Positions 8,124-17,248 of a DNA stretch of 46,337 bases are shown in pieces. Under the pieces are notes generated by a model. The model saw nothing but the letters and a program-made list of their open reading frames with translations, did not search any database and was not told the origin of the DNA. The stretch is from Enterococcus villorum (GTDB lineage: Bacteria > Bacillota > Bacilli > Lactobacillales > Enterococcaceae). Numbering within the stretch: the first letter of the stretch is position 1; each line of letters starts with the position of its first letter. Where the stretch lies: NCBI RefSeq assembly GCF_007990225.1, contig NZ_BJWF01000020.1, positions 1 through 46,337 of the forward strand. The letters run 5' to 3'. Made by a program: the position numbers and the translations under genes.

Positions 8124-10574
8124 TTAGTCTTGTTGCTTTTCTCGAATTTGATTTAAATAGCTTTTAGCTATCTCTTGATTCATTTGATCTGCTTCTCTTA
8201 GATACATTGCAACTTGTTCGATTTCATCGCCTTTAGCGCCTACTGTAATGGCTAATGCTCTAGCTTGTAAAGACATGTGTCCCTTTTGGATTCCATCAGT
8301 TACTAATGCACGTAACGCAGCAAAATTTTGAGCTAAGCCAACAGCAGCTATGATTTGAGCTAGTTCGGTAGCTGATGTTACTTTTAACATCTCTAGTGCA
8401 ATTTTAGCTTTGGGTAAAATTCTTGAAGCACCACCCACTGTCGCTACTGCCAAAGGAACAGTTAATTGACCAATAAGTTGATTATTCACAATTTGCCAAT
8501 CTGATAAACCTTGATACATTCCGTTTTTTGAAGCATATGCATGAATCGCAGCTGAGCAAGCCCTCGTGTCATTGCCAGTTGCTAGTATTACTGCTTCAAT
8601 GCCATTCATAATTCCCTTATTATGCGTGGTTGCACGATAAACATCTAAATGAGCATATTCTGATGCTTGTTGAATTTTTTCTGCTACTAATCGCCCTTCT
8701 TCTTGGCTTTTTCCTAGCTTTTCAAAAGGAATAGCGCAAGAAGCTGTGGCTAGTGATTCCGTGGCAAAATTACTTAGTATACTAAACAAGATTTCTTTTT
8801 GAGGAAACCATTCTCGTATTCGAAGAGCTACACCTTCCAAAATTGAATTAACAATATTTGCCCCCATAGCATCTTTCACATCGATGAAAAAATCAATCGA
8901 CAAATACACATGGTTTTGTTTCTTGAATTCTCTAGTGGTAATTTCTCTAACGCCACCTCCTCGTTTTACGATGGAGGGATAACTTTCATTGGCACATTGG
9001 ATCAACTCTGCTTTTTTTGCTTCGATGGTTTGGATAAATGCTTGATCAATTGTTTGACCAGTTAAAACAATTTGTCCTCGCATTAAACGTTTAGGCGTTT
9101 CTGCTAAGATATTTCCACAAATTTTAGCTCCATTGCTGGCTGCGGCAATCACAGACGGTTCCTCTGTAGCCATTGGAATCCATTTTTTCATTCCATTAAT
9201 TTGAAAATGCTGAGCCACACCTAAAGGAATCTCTACTTGACTAATTTGATTTTCGATCAAATGGTTGGCGATTTCTTCAGATAACCGTTCATTTTTTAGA
9301 TCATCTGCTTGTCTTTCGCTGATAACACCTTCATTTATTAACTGATGTCGACGTTGTTCAGGTGTCAATTGATAAAACTTTTTTTTTTGATCATTTATTC
9401 CATTCATTTCGTGATTTCCTTCAAGTAATACGGCTAGGCCTAGTCCGCCACCAATACATAAAGAAGCCACACCATAAGTTTGCCCGGTTCGTTTTAACCC
9501 ATAACTTAATGTAGTCAAGATTCTTGCACCACTTGCACCAATGGGATGTCCTAAAGCAATCGCACCACCATCCACGTTTACTTTTTTTTCATCTAATTGC
9601 AACTGACGATTAACTACAATTGAAGAAGCCGCAAATGCTTCGGTGATTTCAAACCGATCAATTTGCTCAACAGAAAGAGCCGTTTTTTGCAACAATGTTT
9701 GGATAGCTGTGATCGGTGCAATTCCCATAATACTAGGATCAATACCTATTTCTGCTACCCCTTTAATCGTTGCTAAGTAAGGGAGATTATTTTCAATGGC
9801 ATATTCTTTAGATGCCAAGATTAAAACGGAAGCACCATCATTTAAAGGCGATGCATTTCCAGCGGTCACTGTACCTGCTTCTGAAAAAACAGTTTTTAAT
9901 GTTCCTAATTTTTCTAGTGTACTATTTTCTCGAATCGCTTCATCTTTTTCCAACACGGTTTCATCAGGTAAAAAAATAGGAATAATCTCTTCTTTAAATA
10001 CACCACTTTCACTTGCTCGGGCGGCTTTTTTTTGTGAGTCTAACGCATATTGGTCTTGTTCTTGTCTTGTAACTGAAAATTTAGTTGCAACTTTTTCAGC
10101 CGTTAAGCCCATATGTGCATGTGAAAAAGCATCGGTTAAACCATCATTAACCATACTTGCTATTGGTTCTTGATAAGTCGCAGTTTTTTCTTCATACAGT
10201 TGAAGCAATGGTGCGCGAGTCATACTTTCAGTTCCTCCAGCTATGACTAAATTCGCTTCACCTAACTGAATAAGTTGACGTGCCAAGATCACTGCCTTCA
10301 TCCCTGATCCGCAGACCTCATTAATTGTCATGGCAGGAACATTTACGGGAATACCGCTATTGATGGAAATTTGTCTAGCCACATTTTGACCATTTCCAGC
10401 TTGTAAAACATTACCAAATATGACTTGATCAATTTTATCTTTATGAATACCTGTTTTTTTCAACAGTTCTTTTGTAATAATTGCTCCTAATTCTACAGCA
10501 GAAAAACTGCTTAAACGACCACGATATTTCCCAATTGGGGTTCTCGCAGCATCTATAATTACGACTTCCTTCAA
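8124..10574 (-). CDS. mvaE: Bifunctional acetyl-CoA acetyltransferase / HMG-CoA reductase
   Basis: This 816-residue cytoplasmic fusion catalyses the first and third steps of the mevalonate route to isoprenoids. The N-terminal half (to about 390) is a thiolase with nucleophile Cys in NEVCGSGMKA, His in GHPIGASGAR and a second Cys in SLCIGGGLG. The C-terminal half is a class II HMG-CoA reductase with LIENQIS, MATEEPSVIAAASNGAK, DAMGANIVN, THNKGIMNGIEA and the catalytic His of KGHMSLQAR. The TTG start at 10574 is chosen because AGGAGG lies 8 bases upstream and it gives the N-terminus MKEVVIIDAARTPIG. The enterococcal fusion is a known genus trait. It is divergent from mvaS and ends in a weak hairpin plus T-run near 8035-8065. 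Confidence 0.97.
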   Translation of the reverse strand: MKEVVIIDAARTPIGKYRGRLSSFSAVELGAIITKELLKKTGIHKDKIDQVIFGNVLQAGNGQNVARQISINSGIPVNVPAMTINEVCGSGMKAVILARQLIQLGEANLVIAGGTESMTRAPLLQLYEEKTATYQEPIASMVNDGLTDAFSHAHMGLTAEKVATKFSVTRQEQDQYALDSQKKAARASESGVFKEEIIPIFLPDETVLEKDEAIRENSTLEKLGTLKTVFSEAGTVTAGNASPLNDGASVLILASKEYAIENNLPYLATIKGVAEIGIDPSIMGIAPITAIQTLLQKTALSVEQIDRFEITEAFAASSIVVNRQLQLDEKKVNVDGGAIALGHPIGASGARILTTLSYGLKRTGQTYGVASLCIGGGLGLAVLLEGNHEMNGINDQKKKFYQLTPEQRRHQLINEGVISERQADDLKNERLSEEIANHLIENQISQVEIPLGVAQHFQINGMKKWIPMATEEPSVIAAASNGAKICGNILAETPKRLMRGQIVLTGQTIDQAFIQTIEAKKAELIQCANESYPSIVKRGGGVREITTREFKKQNHVYLSIDFFIDVKDAMGANIVNSILEGVALRIREWFPQKEILFSILSNFATESLATASCAIPFEKLGKSQEEGRLVAEKIQQASEYAHLDVYRATTHNKGIMNGIEAVILATGNDTRACSAAIHAYASKNGMYQGLSDWQIVNNQLIGQLTVPLAVATVGGASRILPKAKIALEMLKVTSATELAQIIAAVGLAQNFAALRALVTDGIQKGHMSLQARALAITVGAKGDEIEQVAMYLREADQMNQEIAKSYLNQIREKQQD

Positions 10575-10757
10575 GTAATCCACCTCCTAGAAAAATATAC
10601 CATTGTTTCTACTAAAAACAAATAGTCCATGACTGCTTCAAAAAAAACTAGGAATAAATTTTACAAATCCTTAAATATTCGCTTTTTTATACTTCTTTTA
10701 AACTTTTTATGATACTTTAGTAAAGTAAGTTTTTTATCACAGTAAAGAGGTGTTGAA

Positions 10758-11915
10758 ATGAAAGTTGGAATTGATCGTCTTTCCTTTTTTATTCCAAATT
10801 TATATTTAGATATGACTGAATTAGCTAAACGCAGAGGAGATGATCCTGCAAAATATCATATTGGGATTGGGCAAGACCAAATGGCTGTTAACCGAGTATC
10901 AGAAGACATCGTCACACTTGGAGCCAATGCGGCAAGCAAGATTGTCACAGATGAAGATCGTGAATTGATTGATATGGTGATTGTTGGCACAGAATCGGGC
11001 ATTGATCATTCAAAAGCAAGTGCTGTAATTATTCATCATTTATTGAAAGTACAACCTTTTGCTCGTTCTTTTGAAGTAAAAGAAGCTTGTTATGGGGGAA
11101 CTGCTGCTTTACACATGGCCAAAGAATATGTAAAAAATCATCCTGAACGAAAAGTTTTAGTTATTGCTAGTGATATTGCACGCTATGGGTTAGCTAGTGG
11201 CGGTGAAGTCACTCAAGGAGTAGGTGCAGTGGCGATGATGATCACAAAAGATCCACGCATTCTTTCACTCGAAGATGATAATACATTTTTAACAGAAGAT
11301 ATCTATGATTTCTGGCGCCCTAATTACAGTCAATTTCCAGTAGTTGATGGTCCTTTATCTAATTCTACGTATATCGAATCTTTCCAAAAAGTATGGAATC
11401 ATCATAAAGATATCACAGGACTTACTTTAGAAGATTATACTGCGCTAAGCTTCCATATTCCTTATACGAAAATGGGGAAAAAAGCACTGCAAAGCGTCTT
11501 GGATCAAGCCGATGAAGAAACGCAAGCACGCTTATTGGCTCGTTATGAAGAAAGTATTCATTATAGTCGCCGTATTGGTAATCTTTATACTGGGTCCCTT
11601 TATCTTGGGCTAATTTCACTTTTAGAAAACTCACAAGCATTAAAAGCTGGTGATCGACTTGGTTTATTCAGTTATGGTTCTGGGGCTGTTAGTGAATTTT
11701 TTACTGGTTATCTAGAAAAAGGCTACCAAGAATTTTTATTTACCAAAGAGCATCAAGAAATGTTGGATAAAAGACAAGCCATTACAGTTGATCAGTATGA
11801 AGAAATTTTCAATGAAACATTACCTCAAAAAGGTGAACAAGCTGAGTATTCTTCTACTGTTCCTTTTTCAATCTATAAAGTAGAAAATGATATTCGATAT
11901 TACAAACAATATTAG
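10758..11915 (+). CDS. mvaS: Hydroxymethylglutaryl-CoA synthase
   Basis: A 385-residue cytoplasmic enzyme condensing acetyl-CoA with acetoacetyl-CoA, between the two activities of MvaE. Catalytic residues are visible: Glu in GTESGID, nucleophile Cys in KEACYGGTAA, and His in SFHIPYTKMG. It ends with the typical NDIRYYKQY-like tail. The ATG follows AAGAGG by 7 bases. It is transcribed away from mvaE with a 183-base shared control region, so both may respond to common signals. A long hairpin and two copies of the 117-bp repeat lie downstream. Confidence 0.97.
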   Translation: MKVGIDRLSFFIPNLYLDMTELAKRRGDDPAKYHIGIGQDQMAVNRVSEDIVTLGANAASKIVTDEDRELIDMVIVGTESGIDHSKASAVIIHHLLKVQPFARSFEVKEACYGGTAALHMAKEYVKNHPERKVLVIASDIARYGLASGGEVTQGVGAVAMMITKDPRILSLEDDNTFLTEDIYDFWRPNYSQFPVVDGPLSNSTYIESFQKVWNHHKDITGLTLEDYTALSFHIPYTKMGKKALQSVLDQADEETQARLLARYEESIHYSRRIGNLYTGSLYLGLISLLENSQALKAGDRLGLFSYGSGAVSEFFTGYLEKGYQEFLFTKEHQEMLDKRQAITVDQYEEIFNETLPQKGEQAEYSSTVPFSIYKVENDIRYYKQY

Positions 11916-11922
11916 AAATAGA

Positions 11923-11981
11923 ACATGTGAGGGTGTGAGACAAAAAGTAAAGAATACTTTCGTCTCACGCTCTAAATATGT
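11923..11981. terminator. Long hairpin after mvaS, leader of the repeat pair
   Basis: TGTGAGAC pairs with GTCTCACG, extended outward by ACAT/ATGT and GAG/CTC and inward by AGTA/TACT. No T-run follows. A similar hairpin (AGTGAG...CTCACACTCTAAATAT) stands before the five-copy array at 29974, so it seems to be part of the repeat unit's leader, not only a terminator. Confidence 0.6.
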
Positions 11982-11982
11982 G

Positions 11983-12100
11983 TAAACGGTGTTCAAAGGC
12001 TTACATCTGCGACAATAAGCTCAAACAGAGGAAAACATGAGAAGCTGTTTTTCTCTGTTCGTTCTTATTGCTTGATGCAGGGCAGCCTTTTCACGACCTC
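11983..12100 (+). repeat. 117-bp hairpin repeat, copy B1
   Basis: It starts TAAACGGTGTTC and ends TTTCACGACCTC. Between them is a nearly complete imperfect hairpin: AAAGGCT/AGCCTTTT, CAATAAG/CTTATTG, AAACAGAG/CTCTGTT and AAAACA/TGTTTT, with the conserved loop ATGAGAAGC. Confidence 0.9.
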
Positions 12101-12106
12101 TTGACG

Positions 12107-12224
12107 TAAACGGTGTTCAAGTAGCAACTCCTCAGCAATAAGCGCTAAATTTCTAAAATATGAAGAGCTATTTTAAAAATTTACCTCTTATTCGCTCGGA
12201 GCTGACCGCTACTTTCACGACCTC
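12107..12224 (+). repeat. 117-bp hairpin repeat, copy B2
   Basis: Same ends as copy B1 and directly adjacent (6 bases apart), but with different arms: AAGTAGC/GCTACTT, AACTCC/GGAGCT and ATTTCTAAAATAT/ATTTTAAAAATTT-like pairing around loop GAAGAGCT. The last ten bases overlap the end of the methyltransferase gene on the other strand. Confidence 0.9.
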
Positions 12225-12949
12225 TCGTTTTGAATTAACAACATGCGATAAGTCAATTTTGTTGTACTTATTGTATGCTCGTTTTTTTGAAATTGCTGGT
12301 CCAGATAGGTAATCAGTTGTGGATCATTTTTATATTCTTCATAATAGTTTTCTATAAGTAAACGCGAGATTTCTTCTTTTACATCATAGGTAAATTCTTT
12401 TATTTGATAGGAATATTTTTTCTGTTTCAAATAGTTTGCAAACTGATCCATTAAGTGAGGCGAAGTGTTGGGATCTTCTTCAAAAATGCCTAAGCGTTTT
12501 TCTAATGGTAAAAATAGATCATCTTTTGAATCGACAACTCGGATAATGACGCAAGTTTTCTTTGTTTTGCTTAGCAATTGTTCTAGTTTTTCAAAATTGT
12601 CTAAAGCTGGATTTGCAGCAGTAAAAACCAAGTCATAAACTTTTGGTTGCTTCAAAAACTCCTTAAACGGTCGTTTTGTAAAATGAACATTTTCTATGCC
12701 AAGCTTGTTTGCTTCTATTTTTGCAAATTTCAGCATCTCAGCAGAAAAGTCAACTAACTCAAAAATCCCTGCTTCTTTAGCCATAGATAAATAGCGTCCT
12801 GAACCTCCTGCTATATCTACTACTTGATGAGTAGGCAATACCCCGTTATCTTTTAAATAAGCAATCACATCTTCCACTATTTTGGTCTGTGATTCTATTT
12901 GATTCAAGTAATAATCTGAAGCAAATTCGTCCCATTCTTGTTCGTTCAT
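12215..12949 (-). CDS. Class I SAM-dependent methyltransferase
   Basis: A 244-residue soluble protein with motif I VVDIAGGSGRYLSMA at about residue 43, an acidic motif II (LVDFSAEML) and a motif IV-like VYDLVFTAANPALDNF. The substrate is unknown. The C-terminal half is Lys/Glu-rich helix. Its stop codon TGA and the last residues (ERS) are supplied by the edge of repeat copy B2, so insertion of the repeat may have replaced the original end. Its own promoter probably lies in the 190-base gap upstream, after the terminator of the GH76 operon. Confidence 0.85.
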   Translation of the reverse strand: MNEQEWDEFASDYYLNQIESQTKIVEDVIAYLKDNGVLPTHQVVDIAGGSGRYLSMAKEAGIFELVDFSAEMLKFAKIEANKLGIENVHFTKRPFKEFLKQPKVYDLVFTAANPALDNFEKLEQLLSKTKKTCVIIRVVDSKDDLFLPLEKRLGIFEEDPNTSPHLMDQFANYLKQKKYSYQIKEFTYDVKEEISRLLIENYYEEYKNDPQLITYLDQQFQKNEHTISTTKLTYRMLLIQNERS

Positions 12950-13057
12950 TTTATTTCCCCTTTGTAATGATTAGACGTTTTTTCTCTTTTCGGAATAAAT
13001 AAACATTTTTCCTTCATTAATTTTCTATTCTATCATATTTCTCTTTATTCCCTTCGC

Positions 13058-13094
13058 AAAAAAATAAACCGTTGCGCTTAGTCAACAGTTTATT
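13058..13094 (-). terminator. Terminator of the ABC transporter/GH76 operon
   Basis: AATAAACCGTTG pairs with CAACAGTTTATT with one mismatch, and on the minus strand it is followed by T7. It lies about 50 bases after the GH76 stop. Confidence 0.85.
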
Positions 13095-13142
13095 TTTTTA
13101 GGATGTATTTGCTTACAAATGGATTATTTATCCACTCTTTTT

Positions 13143-14168
13143 CTAAACAGTTGCAGCACTTTCTAAGGCCATCACCCCTGATAAATGATCTGACAAGTAC
13201 ACACTTTCTGGTTCACTTTCTAACCAATCACGGTAAGCTAAAAGATGGTCTCCTTTTTCTGCATGCTTAGCTAAAATGTCACAACTAGATTGAATAAATG
13301 TACGGATGAAATCTGCGTTTGTTTCTTTATAGAGTAATTGTAAGTATCGGTATTCGATCCCTTTAAATAAACCGATATCTCCGCCATCTCCTTCATCTTG
13401 AAATACGCCTGTTTTACCAAGTACTTCAATAGAGGTTTTTGCACATTGAAGCGCCTCATCTAAATATTCCTGTTCCTTTGTGACATGGTAAAATTCAATC
13501 AAAACCCCAATATAAACCCCTTGATTATAAGTAAATTTCCATTGATAATCAATTTTCCCATCACCCATTCTATTGATGCCGTCTTCCACAAACTTAGAAT
13601 CTTCTTGTACAAGGTTTTCTTTCATCCATTTTAATGTTTTTTCACTGATTTCTAAATAGCGAGGATTCTTATCCAATTGATAAAGACGTAGTGCTAAGAT
13701 GATGATTGGCGCATTCACTGGTGTATTTTTATAGTCAAGCTGCGTACGTTTCCAAGCAAAACCTCCACCCATCTGTTCATTCCAAGCAGTGTCAAAAATA
13801 TCTAAGCATACTTCACGGGCATCCTCTAAATAGTTTTTTTCGTGTGTCAAGTGGTATAAACGTAAGGCTGCTAAGCCATTCCACAGCATATCATCATAAT
13901 ATTCGTGAAGTAACGTACCACCATTTCTGTTTTTATTATACTGATACGTTTTTTCTGCTAATGCCAAATAGTGAGAATCTTTCGTGCGTAAATAGGCATC
14001 TATACGCACATCGATCAAATGTGCCATCCACCAATAATGAAAAGAGGCGTTTTGTTCTTCTTCTTTCAACGGATAAACATTGTTCATCCATTGTTCTTTA
14101 TCGTTTGATGTATAGTAATAATCAATACTTTTTTGTGCTTTGTCTGCTAATTTTTCAAATTTATTCAT
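13143..14168 (-). CDS. Glycoside hydrolase family 76 (alpha-1,6-mannanase-like)
   Basis: A 341-residue protein with the (alpha/alpha)6 pattern of GH76 enzymes. It shows the catalytic Asp-Asp pair in HEYYDDMLWNGLAALRLY, plus GGGFAWKRTQ, NTPVNAPIIILAL, FTYNQGVYIGVL and LFKGIEYRYLQLL. There is no signal peptide, so it works inside the cell on imported oligosaccharide. Its start overlaps the end of the binding-protein gene by 8 bases (translational coupling), making it the last gene of a four-gene sugar import operon. Substrate is likely an alpha-mannoside or related oligosaccharide; this is inferred from the family. Confidence 0.88.
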   Translation of the reverse strand: MNKFEKLADKAQKSIDYYYTSNDKEQWMNNVYPLKEEEQNASFHYWWMAHLIDVRIDAYLRTKDSHYLALAEKTYQYNKNRNGGTLLHEYYDDMLWNGLAALRLYHLTHEKNYLEDAREVCLDIFDTAWNEQMGGGFAWKRTQLDYKNTPVNAPIIILALRLYQLDKNPRYLEISEKTLKWMKENLVQEDSKFVEDGINRMGDGKIDYQWKFTYNQGVYIGVLIEFYHVTKEQEYLDEALQCAKTSIEVLGKTGVFQDEGDGGDIGLFKGIEYRYLQLLYKETNADFIRTFIQSSCDILAKHAEKGDHLLAYRDWLESEPESVYLSDHLSGVMALESAATV

Positions 14169-15420
14169 TCGATGATCCTTCTTTCAAAATTTTATTTCCC
14201 TGTTTTTGTGCATTTTCTAGTGCTTGCTGAGGGGTTTCTTTTTCTGCTAACATATTTTCTAATTGTGGATTGACAGCCAACTTTTCTAAGTCGGAATAGC
14301 CAGTTACTGTTGGACGAATTTTAGCAAAATCCATCGTTTCTACAAATGCTTTATATTTCTCATTATCAGCAAAGTAAGGATCTTTGGCCGCTGTTTTATT
14401 GGCAGGTAACCAATTTGAAATTTTTGCAAATTCGATCCCAATTTCTGGATTGATCGTCCACCATTTAATGAAATCCCAAGCAGCGTCTTTATTTTTAGCA
14501 TTCTTAGGTATGACCAAACCAAATCCACCAGTTAGTGCTCCCTTGTCTCCATTAGGTCCAGAAACAGGTGGAACAACCCCATATTCCAGTCCCTCTACTT
14601 TATCGTAATCAGCTAAAGCCCAAGGACCGTTATACATCAATGCGACTTTCCCAGCTGCAAAAGCATCTGTTCCGTCATTAAATCCTTGTTGGTAGACTTT
14701 TTTTTCATTTAACAATTGATTCCAAAAATTCAATACTTCTAGCCCCGCTTTAGAATTGAAGGCCGTCGTTTTACCATCTTCAGAAAGCATCGTGCCACCA
14801 GCTTGTTGCAACCACATATTGAATAGACCGACATCATCTAATGAAAAACCAGCTTGCACTAATTGTTTTCCTTCCCACTTCGTTGTTTTTTCAGCGACAT
14901 TTAAGAGTTCTTCCCACGTTTTTGGTGGTGTGACACCTGCTTGTGCTAATAGTTTTTTATTATAAAAAAGTGAGCGATTATCTACTAATAATGGGATACC
15001 GTATTGTTTTCCATCAGCGCTCATTTCTTTGACTGTTTCTTCATAGAAATCATTCAAATCAATGTGATCTTTTTCAATCAAACTGTCCAGGTCTAACAAG
15101 GCGTTTTTTTCTGCATACATTTTTGTGTTGACCCGATCCCACATAATCACATCAGGAATCTCTCCACCTGCCATACCAGTAAGAAGTTTTTCTTCTACAT
15201 TGTCCTGCACTTTATAAGTAACAGTATAGGAATCTTGACTTTTATTGTATTGATCAATCAATTGATTTAACTGGTCTACTTGAGTGCCACTCCAAGAACC
15301 CCAAAATGTAATTTTTTGCTTTCCATCATCGGTTTGTTCCTTTTGCGTGCCACTTTTTCCACACGCACTGAGCAAAACAAGCACACCAGCAATGATTAAA
15401 CCTTTAACTATTTTTTTCAT
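14161..15420 (-). CDS. Sugar ABC transporter substrate-binding lipoprotein
   Basis: A 419-residue family 1 solute-binding protein. The N-terminus MKKIVKGLIIAGVLVLLSAC is a lipoprotein signal with lipobox LSAC. Typical features follow: ITFWGSWSGTQVDQLNQLID, a PDVIMWDRVNTKMYAEK segment, LLVDNRSLFYNKKLLAQAG and AALMYNGPWALADY-like binding loops. It captures the sugar outside the membrane for the two permeases encoded just upstream. The start follows AAGGAG by about 7 bases. No ATPase gene is nearby, so a shared MsmK-type ATPase elsewhere presumably powers the system. Confidence 0.95.
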   Translation of the reverse strand: MKKIVKGLIIAGVLVLLSACGKSGTQKEQTDDGKQKITFWGSWSGTQVDQLNQLIDQYNKSQDSYTVTYKVQDNVEEKLLTGMAGGEIPDVIMWDRVNTKMYAEKNALLDLDSLIEKDHIDLNDFYEETVKEMSADGKQYGIPLLVDNRSLFYNKKLLAQAGVTPPKTWEELLNVAEKTTKWEGKQLVQAGFSLDDVGLFNMWLQQAGGTMLSEDGKTTAFNSKAGLEVLNFWNQLLNEKKVYQQGFNDGTDAFAAGKVALMYNGPWALADYDKVEGLEYGVVPPVSGPNGDKGALTGGFGLVIPKNAKNKDAAWDFIKWWTINPEIGIEFAKISNWLPANKTAAKDPYFADNEKYKAFVETMDFAKIRPTVTGYSDLEKLAVNPQLENMLAEKETPQQALENAQKQGNKILKEGSSNE

Positions 15421-15436
15421 TTTTTCTTCTCCTTTT

Positions 15437-16306
15437 TTATTTTATTCCCGCTTCTGCCAATCCTTGCACATAATTTTTTTGTACAAAAATAAATAAAATC
15501 AAAACTGGCAAAGTAGCTAAAATCGTTCCAGCCATCAGCGGTCCATAATTCGTACTGTAATTATATTGAAATGCAGCAAGTCCCACTTGAACCGTTTTCA
15601 TTTCTTCAGCATTTAAGACGATCAACGGCCACATAAATGCATTCCATCCCGATTGAAAAGTCATGATTCCTAAAGTTGTTAGAGCTGGTTTTGCTAAGGG
15701 AAAATACACTTTTAAAAAGATTTTAAATTCACTTGCGCCATCAATTCTGGCACTTTCTCCAAGTTCATGAGGCAATTGTTCAAAAAACTGTTTCATAAAA
15801 AAGATTGAAAAAGCTCCCGCAGCACCTGGAAGTAAAATTGCCCAGTAAGTGTTAATCAATCCCAACCCGCCAGATCCTACTAAGTTATTTCCTCCTAACA
15901 ATGGAAAACTTCTTAAGGCAATAAATGTTGGAATCATTGTCACGATACTTGGTATCATCATGGATGCTAGAAAAATAAGAAATAAGACTTTCTTCCCCTT
16001 AAATTTCAGTTGTCCAAAGGAATAACCCGCTAAGGAACCGAAAAATAGATTAGTTAATACACCACCCAGTGCTAAAATCAATGAATTTTTCAAATAGGAC
16101 AGAAAAGGCATCGTCAAAAATACTTCTTTGTAGTGATCAAGTGTAAAATGCTTAGGTATGAAAGACATCGAACCACTTAAAATTTCACTATCTGATTTAA
16201 ATGAGGTGGCAATCGTCCATAGGAAAGGTAAAACAGTCGTCATACTGATCAAAATAACTAAGAGATACCACAAAAATATTTTTGTCGTTTTTTTCTTTGA
16301 TACCAT
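15437..16306 (-). CDS. Sugar ABC transporter permease, MalG/MsmG type
   Basis: A 289-residue protein with six membrane segments and the EAA loop LGESARIDGASEFKIFLKVYF that contacts the ATPase. The N-terminal segment and the first periplasmic loop (GSMSFIPKHFTLDHYKEVF) are typical of the second permease of CUT1 sugar importers. It overlaps the end of the upstream permease by 49 bases, an unusually long overlap created by the truncation of that gene. AAGGAG lies 11 bases before the ATG, slightly far. Confidence 0.93.
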   Translation of the reverse strand: MVSKKKTTKIFLWYLLVILISMTTVLPFLWTIATSFKSDSEILSGSMSFIPKHFTLDHYKEVFLTMPFLSYLKNSLILALGGVLTNLFFGSLAGYSFGQLKFKGKKVLFLIFLASMMIPSIVTMIPTFIALRSFPLLGGNNLVGSGGLGLINTYWAILLPGAAGAFSIFFMKQFFEQLPHELGESARIDGASEFKIFLKVYFPLAKPALTTLGIMTFQSGWNAFMWPLIVLNAEEMKTVQVGLAAFQYNYSTNYGPLMAGTILATLPVLILFIFVQKNYVQGLAEAGIK

Positions 16307-17127
16307 TCATTCTCACACTCCTTCAATGCTAAACCACCAAATCCTTTATTATAAATATAATAAACTAAGGTGATTGTTGAATTTCCGGGTTCACCCTTGG
16401 TTAGCATATAGGCCTGATCAAAAACTTGAAACGCCCCAATGATCAATTGTGTGGTGACTAAAAAAGTAGTTTTTGATAATTGTGGCCAAGTGATGCGGGA
16501 AAATTTTTGCCAGCTATTGGCTCCTTCCATATCAGCTGCTTCATAAAGTACTGGATTGATTCCTTGAAGACCTGCTAAAAAAATCATCATATTTCCCCCA
16601 AAAGTCATCCATACACTCATAATAACAATTGCCGTCATCGCCCAATTGGAACTATAGAGCCATGCTGGACCATCGATGCCCACAAGTCTCAATAATTGAT
16701 TCAGTAACCCATACTGGGGATTCAATAACCAATACCAAATAGTCGCTGTTGCCACAGTGGAACATAGCACCGGCAAATAAAAAAAAGTGCGAAACAGCGT
16801 AGTACTTTTTCTTTTTTCATTTAAAAGCAACGCAGTACCTAAAGAGACAACTAGACCTAAAGGAACATATAAAAATGTATAGGCTAAGGTATTTTTTAAA
16901 GAAATAAAAAAGAATTCATCATGAAAAATTTTTTGAAAATTAGCTAGACCTAACCAATTAGCCGGCTCGATGATATTGTAATCGGTAAAACTAAAATACA
17001 AAGCCATCACAATGGGCAAAATCCCAAAGCCAATCAGTAGAACAACAGGAAATAAAATAAACAGATAAGCGATGTTTTGTTGTTCATTTCTCCCCCGTCG
17101 CTTTTTCTGGCTACTTATTTGTTGCAT
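16258..17127 (-). CDS. Sugar ABC transporter permease, MalF/MsmF type, C-terminally truncated
   Basis: The 289-residue product has a cytoplasmic basic start (MQQISSQKKRRGRNEQQ), five clear membrane segments and the EAA loop YEAADMEGANSWQKFSRITWP. After YYIYNKGFGGLAL, where the family normally continues into a sixth membrane helix, it reads KECENEWYQRKKRQKYFCGIS. That tail is the ribosome site and start of the next gene read in another frame. This looks like a deletion of about 30 codons joining GGTTTAGCATTG to AAGGAG. The start is set by a strong AGGGGGGAG site. Whether transport still works is doubtful. Confidence 0.85.
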   Translation of the reverse strand: MQQISSQKKRRGRNEQQNIAYLFILFPVVLLIGFGILPIVMALYFSFTDYNIIEPANWLGLANFQKIFHDEFFFISLKNTLAYTFLYVPLGLVVSLGTALLLNEKRKSTTLFRTFFYLPVLCSTVATATIWYWLLNPQYGLLNQLLRLVGIDGPAWLYSSNWAMTAIVIMSVWMTFGGNMMIFLAGLQGINPVLYEAADMEGANSWQKFSRITWPQLSKTTFLVTTQLIIGAFQVFDQAYMLTKGEPGNSTITLVYYIYNKGFGGLALKECENEWYQRKKRQKYFCGIS

Positions 17128-17162
17128 TTTCTCTCCCCCCTTAAACCACATTTATAATAATC

Positions 17163-17224
17163 AATATATTAAATGTTTTATAAATACAATTATATATATT
17201 AATTACTATTTGTCAACGCTTTCA
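17163..17224 (-). promoter_or_regulatory. Promoter of the ABC operon with cre site and operator-like repeat
   Basis: On the minus strand TTGACA (17211-17216) and TATAAT (17189-17194) are 16 bases apart. A cre-like box TGTCAACGCTTTCA (17211-17224) covers the -35 box, differing from TGWAANCGNTNWCA at one position, which would give CcpA repression. AATATATTAAAT (17163-17174) lies near the expected transcript start and is repeated inverted at the regulator's promoter, so it may be the regulator's operator. Confidence 0.75.
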
Positions 17225-17248
17225 AAGATTATTTAAAAAATAAATCAC

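Noticed and set aside
10575-10583. Three extra residues at the MvaE N-terminus
   Set aside because: The GTG at 10583 overlaps the AGGAGG site; the TTG at 10574 is correctly spaced and gives the family N-terminus.
11983-12224. Repeats as integron attC sites
   Set aside because: They are folded imperfect palindromes, but there is no integrase or gene cassette structure and copies sit back to back.
13706-14230. 174-aa frame opposite the GH76 gene
   Set aside because: It is fully antisense to a well-supported gene and has no family resemblance or ribosome site.
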